This document shows, piece after piece, positions 14,516-21,990 of a stretch of 45,569 bases of DNA; within the stretch, counting starts at the first letter, position 1; the number at the start of each line of letters is the position of its first letter. The position numbers and the translations under genes are program-made. The stretch is from a bacterium. GTDB taxonomy: Bacteria > Hydrothermota > Tepidihabitantia > Tepidihabitantales > Tepidihabitantaceae. The stretch spans positions 1 to 45,569 of the forward strand of contig DATJQV010000006.1 in assembly GCA_035505375.1 (NCBI GenBank). Direction: 5' to 3'. The notes under the pieces were generated by a model. It saw only the letters and a list, made by a program, of their open reading frames with translations, made no database searches and had not been told where the DNA came from.

Positions 14516-16162
14516 CTAGAGGTCTTTTCTTCTCGCGCGCCAGCGCCGGACGATACGGTCCACGTCCATATCCTTGATACCGTTCGACCACCACTTGGCG
14601 AACTCGACGTCCGAGCTCATCGGCTTCGGGGCCGGGCAGTCGATCATTACCCGCGTCGGCAGAGCCACGCAGTCACCGAGAATCAACGCCTCACCGGTCC
14701 GTAGCGACGGCAGCATGTCCATGAGTCCGGAAAGCGCATCCGGCACCAGCTTGCGGACATAAGCCTGATCGTCCGGGTTGGTGAGCCGCATGGCAATGAA
14801 GCTGTTGCACTGGGAGAGCACGGTTTCGGACAGCTCCTTTGGGCGCTGGCTGACGATGATGGTGCCGACACCGTACTTGCGGCCTTCCTTGGTTATCCGC
14901 TCGATAGCCGCCTTGGCCGCCTGCAGACGGAAGTCGTTGCGGTTGGGCACATAGTTGTGCGCCTCTTCCAGGACAAGCAGTATCGGGAAGCGCTCGCGCT
15001 CGGGATTCCACAGGTTGAATTCGAACACGATGCGCGAAACCACCGCCGCCACCACCCCGACCGCGTCGGAGGGAACGCCGCTCAGGTCGATACATGCCAT
15101 CCTGCTGCCGGTGTCGATAGACAGGAAATCACGGAGCAGTTGCACGAAGCTGTCGTTGGTGGTGTATTGAGTCGGCGTGAACATGAACTTGAACCGCGGG
15201 TCGCTCACCTTGCTGTCGAGGCGGATGAGGAATTTGTCGAACTCGCCGTACAGCGGCCCCGGCACCATCGTGCCGTCGGCATCCGGAACCATCTGGATGT
15301 TCCAGTTCCTGATGGTGTCCAGCAGGTCATCGAGGTCGAAAAAGATGGGTGAGTCCGCGGTAACACGCTCGCCCTTACGCAGCCGGTCACTTCCGACTGT
15401 GCCTTCACGCGCCCGCACCAGCGCGTCGCGCAGCACCGTCATCTGGTTCTTGGCCGAGAACTCGGCCTGGTCAACGGTCAGGTCCTGAAACTCCTCAAAG
15501 CTGAGCAGCCAGTACGGCAGTTCGACCTTGTCCGGGTCTATCCGCGTGACGTTATCCGGGAACGCCGAGGCGTATTCACCGTGGAGGTCGAGAACAACGA
15601 TGTGCGTGTCCGGGTATCGGCGTATCGCCTGTTGCAGAATCGAGACGACAGTGCAGGACTTGCCGCAACCGGTGCTGCCGACCACGGCGACATGTTGTCC
15701 GAAGAAGTGGTCGACATTTATGTAGGCACGCTGGTCCTCGGCCTGTGTCGGATGGCCGAACGAGAACTGGTATTCACTGTACTCGGAGAAGATGCCCTTC
15801 AGCTCGTCATGGGTCACCATGCTGACCGGTTGGCCCACCGTCGGATAAATGGCGACGCCACGAATGAAGCTACGGTCCGAACCCATGGACCCAATGAGTA
15901 TGCAGTCCGCGAATCTCCGTCCGACCGGCACGCAACCATCTGCCTGCGGAGTCTGCGGCACGTGGACACGGTCCATGCTGATTGACGAGACCAGACCAAT
16001 GACGTTTCGGTCGCGGACCGCGATCTTGATATGCGACCCCGGCTGCCCGGGGTAGTAGTCCCCGACCAGTGGAACGGTCGTATCAACGTGCAACTCAACG
16101 AGCACCCGTTCGCCGTTCACTTCGACGACATGCCCAATGTCGATATCACCAGTTGCTGTCAT
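14516..16162 (-). CDS. HerA-like DNA-translocating ATPase (DUF87)
   Basis: 548 aa. The N-terminal beta-barrel-like HAS domain (about residues 1-110) precedes the ATPase core: Walker A GSTGCGKS (162-169), HIVVLDLHGEYASAF, Walker B LLVLEEAHNYVP (about 395-406), and SQRPKELSETVLSQC with the sensor and arginine-finger region. HerA forms hexameric rings that translocate DNA. In archaea it works with the nuclease NurA in end resection; in bacteria it is also found with nucleases or Sir2 proteins in phage defence. No nurA, Sir2 or nuclease gene is adjacent; the 3' side holds only 12-bp arrays. The ATG at 16162 follows AAAGGAG. This is an orphan HerA; its role cannot be fixed from context. Confidence 0.88.
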   Translation of the reverse strand: MTATGDIDIGHVVEVNGERVLVELHVDTTVPLVGDYYPGQPGSHIKIAVRDRNVIGLVSSISMDRVHVPQTPQADGCVPVGRRFADCILIGSMGSDRSFIRGVAIYPTVGQPVSMVTHDELKGIFSEYSEYQFSFGHPTQAEDQRAYINVDHFFGQHVAVVGSTGCGKSCTVVSILQQAIRRYPDTHIVVLDLHGEYASAFPDNVTRIDPDKVELPYWLLSFEEFQDLTVDQAEFSAKNQMTVLRDALVRAREGTVGSDRLRKGERVTADSPIFFDLDDLLDTIRNWNIQMVPDADGTMVPGPLYGEFDKFLIRLDSKVSDPRFKFMFTPTQYTTNDSFVQLLRDFLSIDTGSRMACIDLSGVPSDAVGVVAAVVSRIVFEFNLWNPERERFPILLVLEEAHNYVPNRNDFRLQAAKAAIERITKEGRKYGVGTIIVSQRPKELSETVLSQCNSFIAMRLTNPDDQAYVRKLVPDALSGLMDMLPSLRTGEALILGDCVALPTRVMIDCPAPKPMSSDVEFAKWWSNGIKDMDVDRIVRRWRARRKDL

Positions 16163-16229
16163 GCTTCATCACTCCTTTGCAGCAGACGAGCCGACGCGTC
16201 TGCGCCGGCCCGGGAAACACTCCTGACGT

Positions 16230-16560
16230 ACGCACGGCCCCCGAACCGGCTTTGCGCCGGCCAGGAGGGCGAGGACGTAACCAGTCACGCGTGTAACAAT
16301 AGCGGGTCCGACAGAAGAAGGCAAGGTTGAGGTTGAGGTTGAGATCAAGGTTGAGGCTGAGGTTGAGGTTAAGGTCAAGGCGAGGAACGTGCGCTCCTCC
16401 GGGTCTCGACCTCAACCTTGACCTCAGCCTGTCTCCGCTGGTTGACTGAACCGCGATTTGCCCTAACATCAACCGTGAGCGCATACCGTGAACCGTACCC
16501 CGTGCACCGTAAGCAGTGCGCGGAAGAACGGCGTACGGTATACGGAAAACGGTAAACGGA
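16230..16560. repeat. Gene-free stretch with two inverted word repeats
   Basis: The 399-nt gap between herA and the radical-SAM gene has no gene. At 16317-16437 AAGGTTGAGG words are answered by CCTCAACCTTGACCTC in reverse-complement sense (hairpin-forming). At 16488-16560 CCGTGAACCGTACC words are answered by ACGGTATACGG and ACGGTAAACGG. The related CCTTGACCTCAACCTG recurs at 23917-23932, inside the glyS promoter region. A short hairpin (CCGGCTTTGCGCCGG) lies at 16247-16261. Confidence 0.75.
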
Positions 16561-16561
16561 A

Positions 16562-17266
16562 ATGCGCATCGTCGGCTTCACTGAGACGTCGCTGCTTGAC
16601 TGGCACGGCCGGATCGCCGCCGTCCTCTGGATCGGCGGCTGCGATTACTCATGCCCGTTCTGCCACAACGCACGGATCGCCAACGACGAGCCGGCGCTGG
16701 CCGAGGTGCCTTGGGACGAAATCGCCCGGACCCTCCGCCGCAAACGCGACTGGTATGACGGGGTTGTCCTCACGGGCGGCGAACCGCTCATGCATCCGGA
16801 AGTCTTCGAACTATGTCGGCTTCTGAACGACCTCGGACAACAGGTAAAAATCGACACCAACGGCTCGTTTCCCTATGCGCTCAAGACCTTGGTCGATTCG
16901 AAGCTCGTACACTCAGTCGCGATGGATGTGAAAGCGCCACTCGATTCCCGCTATTCAAAGGCGGCCGGACGGCACGTGGACGTCGCCCCGCTGCTCCGGA
17001 CCATTCGGCTGGTTCTGGAATCCGGCATCGAGCACGAGTTCCGCTGCACGCTCGTGCCCGGCCTCATCGACCCAGAGGATATCACGACCATCGCCGGGGC
17101 GGTCAAGGGAGCGCAGGCCGTCGCCCTGCAGGAATACCTGCCCAAGCAAGCACGGGTCACCGGTTTTGGCGGGACGAAGTCCTACACGCGGGCCGAGGTC
17201 GAAGCGATGGCCGAGGTCTTGAAGTCCTGCGTCAAACAGGTCAGGATCCGCGGCAGTTTCTCCTGA
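16562..17266 (+). CDS. Radical SAM activating enzyme of the anaerobic ribonucleotide reductase type (NrdG2-like)
   Basis: 234 aa. C27, C31 and C34 in GGCDYSCPFCHN form the CX3CX2C site for the 4Fe-4S cluster; TGGEPLMHPE binds S-adenosylmethionine, and IDTNGSFP and AMDVKAPL follow as in this family. The family generates the glycyl radical of class III ribonucleotide reductase and marks an anaerobic lifestyle. Neither nrdD nor another glycyl-radical enzyme gene is in the window, so the partner is not known; queE-type enzymes are a more distant alternative. The 3' end overlaps lipB convergently by 85 nt. Confidence 0.85.
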   Translation: MRIVGFTETSLLDWHGRIAAVLWIGGCDYSCPFCHNARIANDEPALAEVPWDEIARTLRRKRDWYDGVVLTGGEPLMHPEVFELCRLLNDLGQQVKIDTNGSFPYALKTLVDSKLVHSVAMDVKAPLDSRYSKAAGRHVDVAPLLRTIRLVLESGIEHEFRCTLVPGLIDPEDITTIAGAVKGAQAVALQEYLPKQARVTGFGGTKSYTRAEVEAMAEVLKSCVKQVRIRGSFS

Positions 17267-18051
17267 AACTCGACTCCGAACGCGCGTTCAAACCCGGCAA
17301 CGACCGCTGACCGTACGCGCGCGTCGTCAGTGACCCCACCCTCGGAACTCACTGAAGTCATGACTACGCCGGGCATGCCACACGGATTCATCAGCCGGAA
17401 GAAGTCCAGGTCCACCGTCACGTTCAAGGCAAACCCGTGAAAGGTGACCCGGCGCTTAACCGCAATGCCGATAGATGCAATCTTCCGTTCCCTGCCAGTC
17501 GACAGTGTTGAAAATGGGGACAGTCCCATGGAGGTACAGTCCCCATTTTCAGGCTTCCGCTCTTCGCACCAGACACCGATGTAGCCCGGTCTGAGTCCTG
17601 ACTTGACTCCGAGCTCGGCCAGTGCCGAGACCAGCGCGGCCTCGACCCGCTCGACGAAACGGCGCACGCCGGCCAGTCCTGCCTCCAGCTTGAACACGGG
17701 ATAGCCGATGAGCTGGCCCGGGCCGTGAAACGTTACGTCCCCCCCGCGTTCGATACGGTACAGACTGACGCCACGTCGCGCGAGCTCGGCCTCACTCACG
17801 AGCAGGTTTGAGGCCTTCGCCGACCGGCCGAGCGTGATGACCGGCGGGTGCTCAAGCAGCAGGAGGATATCGGGTATCTTGTCCTCGGCGCGAAGCCGAC
17901 ACAGCTCGCGTTGCAGTTCTAACGCCCGGCCGTATTCCACGCGACCCAGACTTAGCACAGCGGCGGGGGCCTTCGGGACACGATCCCGAACCAGCGAAAC
18001 CACAGATGGACACTGATTAACACAGATTAGTTTCGGAACATCAGTGTTCAT
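17182..18051 (-). CDS. lipB: Octanoyl-[acyl carrier protein]:protein octanoyltransferase
   Basis: Attaches octanoate to lipoyl domains, the first step of lipoate synthesis. ERGGDVTFHGPGQLIGYP, RKIASIGIAVKRRVTFHG (catalytic Lys) and NPCGMPGVVMTS (catalytic Cys) are all present. Two oddities come from repeats. The first 31 residues are encoded by an ACAGATGGACACTGATTAAC word repeat plus part of an H2-like hairpin, so a GTG at 17958 (VLSLGRVEYGRAL) is the more natural start. About 25 residues (KPENGDCTSMGLSPFSTLST region, about 165-187) are inserted directly before RKIASIG by the palindrome at 17510-17550. The last 20 or so residues overlap the opposing gene. It follows lpdA in a minus-strand operon, consistent with lipoyl metabolism. 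Confidence 0.9.
   Translation of the reverse strand: MNTDVPKLICVNQCPSVVSLVRDRVPKAPAAVLSLGRVEYGRALELQRELCRLRAEDKIPDILLLLEHPPVITLGRSAKASNLLVSEAELARRGVSLYRIERGGDVTFHGPGQLIGYPVFKLEAGLAGVRRFVERVEAALVSALAELGVKSGLRPGYIGVWCEERKPENGDCTSMGLSPFSTLSTGRERKIASIGIAVKRRVTFHGFALNVTVDLDFFRLMNPCGMPGVVMTSVSSEGGVTDDARVRSAVVAGFERAFGVEFQEKLPRILTCLTQDFKTSAIASTSARV
17510..17550. repeat. Palindromic element H1, copy 4 (short form), inside lipB
   Basis: GAAAATGGGGACAGTCCC...GTACAGTCCCCATTTTC: perfect terminal arms of 12 bp or more around a short centre. Its ends match the longer H1 copies; the centre is different. It is read in frame in lipB. Confidence 0.85.
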
Positions 18052-18070
18052 CCGTGTTTATCCGTGGTTG
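18001..18070. repeat. Inverted word repeat at the lipB 5' end
   Basis: CCACAGATGGACACTGATT (18000-18018) is answered by ATCAGTGTTCATCCGTG...ATCCGTGGTT (18040-18067). Relatives occur at 41398-41428 (CCACGGATGAACACGGATG). It spans the gap between lpdA and lipB and extends into the annotated lipB start. Confidence 0.75.
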
Positions 18071-18100
18071 ACGGATTCCGATTCCGAGCCCCTGCGGCTC

Positions 18101-19504
18101 CTACCGATTGACAATGTGAATTGCTTTGGAGTGAATGGCCTCGGCGGCCTCGAACAGCAGCTCGCTCATCGTCGGATGGGCGTGAACGACCCGCCCTATT
18201 TCGGCCGCGGTCAGGCCCAGTTCGACCGCGACCGTGGCCTCCGCAATCATGACGTCCGCGCCCGGTGCGGCAAGCTGCACGCCCAGCACCTTGTCGGTCT
18301 CCGCATCCACTACCATCTTGCACAACCCGTCGCTCCGGCCAAGGGTCAAAGGCCGTCCTATCGCGGAAATCGGCAGTCGGCTGACCTTCACCTTCAGTCC
18401 CTGGCTGACAGCGTCGGCCTGGCTGAGCCCGACTGAGGCAACCTCGGGGTCGGTGTAGACGCAGGACGGAACGGCCTTGAAACGCCATTGCCGGTTGCCG
18501 GCAATCGACTCAGCCAGGGCGATGCCGTCGGCCATGGCCCGGTGCGCGAGCAGCAGGCCGGGCTTCACATCACCGATGGCATAGACGTGGGCGGCGCCGG
18601 CTCGGTACTTCTGGTCGACTACCACAAAACCTCGCTCATCAACCTTCACCCCGGCCCGGTCCAGCTCAAGACCTGCCGTGAATGGCTTGCGCCCGGTTGC
18701 AACCAAGACCGCGTCCGCCTCAACCGTGGACTCAGTCTCCCCGGTGAGGTAGTGGACGACCGCCGCCGGCTCGCGTTCCAGGCTCGATACTCTGACCCCA
18801 AGATGGAACTCGATGCCCTCGCCCTCCATCGCCTTCTTCAATGATAAACTCACATCCGTGTCGAATCCCGGCAGCAACTGCGGCATCAACTCCAGCACTG
18901 CTACGTTGGCACCGAGGCGACGGAATATCGTGGCAAACTCGAGGCCGATAGCGCCGGCACCGATGACGACGACACGGCCGGGAAGCTGAGTGATATTCAG
19001 AGCGCCATTGGAATCGAGCACGCGTATGCCATCCGGCTCGAACCCCGGCAGCACCGAAGGGACCGATCCGGTTGCGACTACTATGTGCTTCGCGCCGAAC
19101 TCGAGCTCGGTACCGTCCGGCTGGACCACCGCCACGTGCTGCCCGTCGATGAACCGGGCAGTACCCTTGATCGTCTCAACGCCGTTCGAACGGAGCAGGA
19201 ACTCGACCCCGCGCACGAGACGGTCGGCCACCCGGCCCTTCCAGCTATACAGCGACTGGAAATCGATTTGGGGCTGACCGAAGACGATGCCCATGCGCCG
19301 GGCTTCGGCCGCGCCGCGCACCGTGTGGGCCGCGTGCAGTAGAGCCTTTACCGGTATGCAGCCCCAGTTCAGGCAGATCCCGCCGACGCGCTCGCGCTCA
19401 ATCAGAACGACGCTGCGGCCCAGTTGCGCCAGCCGGATCGCGCAGACGTAGCCGGCCGGCCCGGCACCGATTACGAGGACGTCGACCTCGCGGACAGCAC
19501 TCAT
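18101..19504 (-). CDS. lpdA: Dihydrolipoyl dehydrogenase
   Basis: FAD-dependent enzyme that reoxidises the dihydrolipoyl arm of 2-oxoacid dehydrogenase or glycine-cleavage complexes. 467 aa from the second Met (MSAVREVDVLVIGAGPAG); a Met two codons earlier (19510) is possible. GAGPAGYVCAIR binds FAD, GGICLNWGCIPVKALLH holds the redox disulfide (CX4C), GAGAIGLEFATIF binds NAD, YAIGDVKPG is the second FAD motif and HAHPTMSELLFEAA carries the catalytic His-Glu pair. It lies between an acyl-CoA dehydrogenase gene and lipB; no E1, E2 or Gcv genes are in the window. Confidence 0.95.
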   Translation of the reverse strand: MSAVREVDVLVIGAGPAGYVCAIRLAQLGRSVVLIERERVGGICLNWGCIPVKALLHAAHTVRGAAEARRMGIVFGQPQIDFQSLYSWKGRVADRLVRGVEFLLRSNGVETIKGTARFIDGQHVAVVQPDGTELEFGAKHIVVATGSVPSVLPGFEPDGIRVLDSNGALNITQLPGRVVVIGAGAIGLEFATIFRRLGANVAVLELMPQLLPGFDTDVSLSLKKAMEGEGIEFHLGVRVSSLEREPAAVVHYLTGETESTVEADAVLVATGRKPFTAGLELDRAGVKVDERGFVVVDQKYRAGAAHVYAIGDVKPGLLLAHRAMADGIALAESIAGNRQWRFKAVPSCVYTDPEVASVGLSQADAVSQGLKVKVSRLPISAIGRPLTLGRSDGLCKMVVDAETDKVLGVQLAAPGADVMIAEATVAVELGLTAAEIGRVVHAHPTMSELLFEAAEAIHSKAIHIVNR

Positions 19505-19507
19505 GGG

Positions 19508-19630
19508 CAATTCTCAATCCTCAATAACCAATGCCCAACGAATGACCAAACCCGGAAATGCCGGAGGCGCGACTGGACACTTGTCATTCGGGCTCCGTTG
19601 GGAATTGGCAATTGGGAATTGGTCATTTCC
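19508..19630. repeat. Inverted word repeat between lpdA and the acyl-CoA dehydrogenase
   Basis: AACCAATGCCCAACGAATGACC (split here as AACCAATGCCC and AACGAATGACC, 19525-19545) is answered by GGAATTGGCAATTGGGAATT and GGTCATT (19600-19627). Similar words recur at 38792-38910 beside uppP. It makes up essentially the whole 120-nt spacer. Confidence 0.72.
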
Positions 19631-20782
19631 TCACCAGGCCGTTCCTTTGATCATCTCGGACGCGATGACCAACCGCTGTATCTGATTCGTGCCCTCGTAG
19701 ATCTGCGTTATCTTCGCGTCCCGCATCATCTTCTCGACCGGGTAGTCCTTCATGTAGCCGTACCCGCCGAAGATCTGGACGGCGTCGGTCGCCACCTTCA
19801 TCGCCGTGTCCGATGCCAGCACCTTTGCCATGGAGGCGATAGCCGAGACGTTGCGGATGCCTGCATCCGCGGCGCGTGCTGCCTCGTAGATGAGCGCACG
19901 CGACGCCTCGACCTGGATAGCCATGTCCGCGAGCATCATCTGCACCGCCTGGAAACTGGCGATGGGAGCATCAAACTGGATTCGCGTCCGGGCGTACTCA
20001 ATCGCCTCGTCCAAGGCTCCGGCCGCGATGCCGAGAGCCTGGGCGCCCACGCCCGGCCGGGTGCGGTCGAACGTCTTCATCGTGTGGATGAACCCGTAAC
20101 CTTCCTTGCCGCCGATCAGGTTCGCGGCCGGCACGCGGCAGTCCTGGAACACAAGCTCCGCGGTCTTGGAGCAGCGGATGCCCATCTTGTCCTCGATCTT
20201 GCCGTAGGTGAAGCCGGGCGTGCCGTCCTCGATGATGAACGCCGAAAGCCCGCGCGCGCCACGCGCCGGGTTGGTGCTGGCGATGACCGAGTAGATCTTC
20301 GCCACGCTGCCGTTGGTGATGAATTGCTTGGTGCCGTTCAGCACGTAGCTGTCGCCGTCGCGTCGCGCCCGGGTCTTGACATTGCTCGAATCCGAGCCGG
20401 CGCTCGCCTCGGTGATGCCGAACGCGGCGATCTCGCCCGCCGCCAGCCGGGGCAGGTACTTCTTCTTCTGCTCTTCGGTCCCGCCGACCAGTATCGGGAA
20501 CGCGCCGAGCCCGCAGGCCGCGTAGCAGAGCCCGGCCGCACCGTCGACCCGGCAGAGCTCCTCGACGACGATGCACATCTCCATTATGCCGCCGCCCAGG
20601 CCGCCGTACTCCTCGGGAAAGTAGACGCCCATCAACCCGAGTTCGCCCATCCCCTTCAACAGCTCGTAGGGGAACTCGCCGGTCTTATCCAGTTCAGCCC
20701 GGACCGGCTTCATCTTCTCCTGGGCAAACCGGCGCGCCAGGTCGCGGATTTCCTTCTGAGTATCGGTAAAAAAGTACTCCAA
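19631..20782 (-). CDS. Acyl-CoA dehydrogenase (short-chain/butyryl-type)
   Basis: 383 aa, standard length. Oxidises acyl-CoA to enoyl-CoA with electrons passed to ETF. Visible signatures: MGVYFPEEYGGLGG, GITEASAGSDSSNVKT (acyl-CoA dehydrogenase signature 1), QIFGGYGYMKDYPVEKMMRD (signature 2) and IYEGTNQIQRLVIA, where the Glu is the catalytic base in short-chain members. AAAGGAG lies upstream of the ATG. No etfAB or other beta-oxidation genes are near, so substrate length is not determined. Confidence 0.95.
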   Translation of the reverse strand: MEYFFTDTQKEIRDLARRFAQEKMKPVRAELDKTGEFPYELLKGMGELGLMGVYFPEEYGGLGGGIMEMCIVVEELCRVDGAAGLCYAACGLGAFPILVGGTEEQKKKYLPRLAAGEIAAFGITEASAGSDSSNVKTRARRDGDSYVLNGTKQFITNGSVAKIYSVIASTNPARGARGLSAFIIEDGTPGFTYGKIEDKMGIRCSKTAELVFQDCRVPAANLIGGKEGYGFIHTMKTFDRTRPGVGAQALGIAAGALDEAIEYARTRIQFDAPIASFQAVQMMLADMAIQVEASRALIYEAARAADAGIRNVSAIASMAKVLASDTAMKVATDAVQIFGGYGYMKDYPVEKMMRDAKITQIYEGTNQIQRLVIASEMIKGTAW

Positions 20783-20799
20783 GATGCGCTCCTTTGGAA

Positions 20800-20880
20800 T
20801 TAGCTGTTAGCAGTTAACAGATCTGTGATCCCGGCTGCGAACTCCGGCCCTAACTCCTCACTTCTAACTCTTGACTTCAT
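20800..20880. repeat. Word repeat (TTAGCAGTTAACAG / CTAACTC)
   Basis: TAGCTGTTAGCAGTTAACAG (20801-20820) with CTAACTCCTCACTTCTAACTC (split CTAACTCCTCAC and TTCTAACTC, 20851-20871). The same words flank purD (21896-21990) and lie at 43241-43268. It supplies the last codons and stop of the gene at 20864. Confidence 0.7.
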
Positions 20881-21889
20881 TGACTCCTGCCCTTTGTCGA
20901 ACCTCAGCCGCGACTCGCTCCAGGGCTGGCCTCATCACTTCCCGCGTCATGCGGTAGGACTCGATCGAGAAACCGATCGGGTCTCCGACCGCTTCGTCGC
21001 TGCCGACGAAGGTCAGCAACGACCGCGTCCTCCCGGCAGCATCCGGCGCCATTTTCACGACCCGTTCCCAATGGTAATGCTCCATGACCAGTATCAGGTC
21101 GGCGGCCTCGATCATGGTCGGCACCAACTGGCTCGCCCGGTGCCGAGTCAAATCCAGGCCTTCCTCGCCCATCACCGTTACCGCGTGCTCGGCAGCGGGA
21201 TTGCCCACCGGCGCATCGGTTCCGGCCGAAAAGACAAAGGTCGCTGTTCCCTCGAGCATGTTAGCGAGCATTATGTGAGCCATCGGGCTTCGGCACGAAT
21301 TGCCCGTGCACACAACGAGCACCGAGAAATACAGTCCGGTGCCGATCCTGACCAATTCACCGAGCTGCTGCTCAACGTCAAGTATTGCCAACTTTCCCCG
21401 CCTGTCAACCACGACCGGACGCGAGCCGAAATCGAGGCCGGTCGGGCCCGGCCCACCCACGCCACCGGTGACGACGACCGAAGTCCGTTTCCCGAGCTCA
21501 TCCGCCAGTTCGCCCGGCTCGGACCTCTCGGCCGGCACTCCGACCCAGACATCGCCATGGAGATGCGCGACTATTTCCCGGCCTATCGGCTCGGAAGCGA
21601 GCACCAGACCGGGCTGACCGGAGGCGAACGTCGCCACCAGTGGGCCGGCCATGATCTTCAGTACTCTCTCTCGGAAAGCCGGCTCCACTCCGGCAACGGC
21701 AGCTTCAAGCAGCTCCGCGGTCACAAGTCGGTAGGGTCCGCCAAACCCGTCGAGCGCCTCGGGGTCGCGGGCAAGAACACAATACCCGCCGAGCATGGGC
21801 ACGACCGCGACGCCGCTCTTGAGCGCACGTACAACCTGCCCGGCCGCGTCAGCCGGGTTCTTCTGCTGAATCCTGACAAACTTCGGCAC
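20864..21889 (-). CDS. Fusion of a degenerate YrdC/Sua5 domain with a low-molecular-weight protein tyrosine phosphatase
   Basis: 341 aa. Residues about 1-185 have the outline of a YrdC/Sua5 domain, the fold that makes threonylcarbamoyl-AMP for tRNA t6A, with a MAGPLVATF segment where the family has PGPxT. The usual VxPTDTVYGLG opening is replaced by VVPMLGGYCVLARD and the PTSANxSG nucleotide site by RTSVVVTGG, so activity is doubtful. Residues about 187-341 are a good LMW-PTP/arsenate-reductase domain: CTGNSCRSP (P-loop CX5R with Ser) and VGDPIGFS with the general-acid Asp. Sua5-PTP fusions are known; what is odd here is the eroded first half. Stop and last codons come from a repeat. Confidence 0.82.
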   Translation of the reverse strand: MPKFVRIQQKNPADAAGQVVRALKSGVAVVPMLGGYCVLARDPEALDGFGGPYRLVTAELLEAAVAGVEPAFRERVLKIMAGPLVATFASGQPGLVLASEPIGREIVAHLHGDVWVGVPAERSEPGELADELGKRTSVVVTGGVGGPGPTGLDFGSRPVVVDRRGKLAILDVEQQLGELVRIGTGLYFSVLVVCTGNSCRSPMAHIMLANMLEGTATFVFSAGTDAPVGNPAAEHAVTVMGEEGLDLTRHRASQLVPTMIEAADLILVMEHYHWERVVKMAPDAAGRTRSLLTFVGSDEAVGDPIGFSIESYRMTREVMRPALERVAAEVRQRAGVNEVKS

Positions 21890-21895
21890 TTGTGT

Positions 21896-21990
21896 AAAGT
21901 TAGCAGTTAGGAGTTAACGGCTACCAGTCGGAGACTGCCGTGCAACTCGGCTGCTTCCTCCTAACTCCTACCGGCTAACTCCTAACTCTG
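21896..21990. repeat. Word repeat at the purD 3' end
   Basis: AGTTAGCAGTTAGGAGTTAAC (split AGTTAGCAG and TTAGGAGTTAAC) at 21897-21917 and the inverse CTAACTCCTACCGGCTAACTCC (split CTAACTCCTACC and GGCTAACTCC) at 21960-21981. The last codons of purD (AELGVSR-stop) are read from it. Confidence 0.72.

Noticed and set aside
14516-17266. A phage-defence island around HerA
   Set aside because: Neighbours are a radical-SAM activase and lipB, with no effector nuclease, toxin or integrase.
19424-20803. A 459-codon open frame antisense to the acyl-CoA dehydrogenase
   Set aside because: The opposite strand encodes a complete, motif-rich enzyme; long antisense frames are expected at this G+C content.
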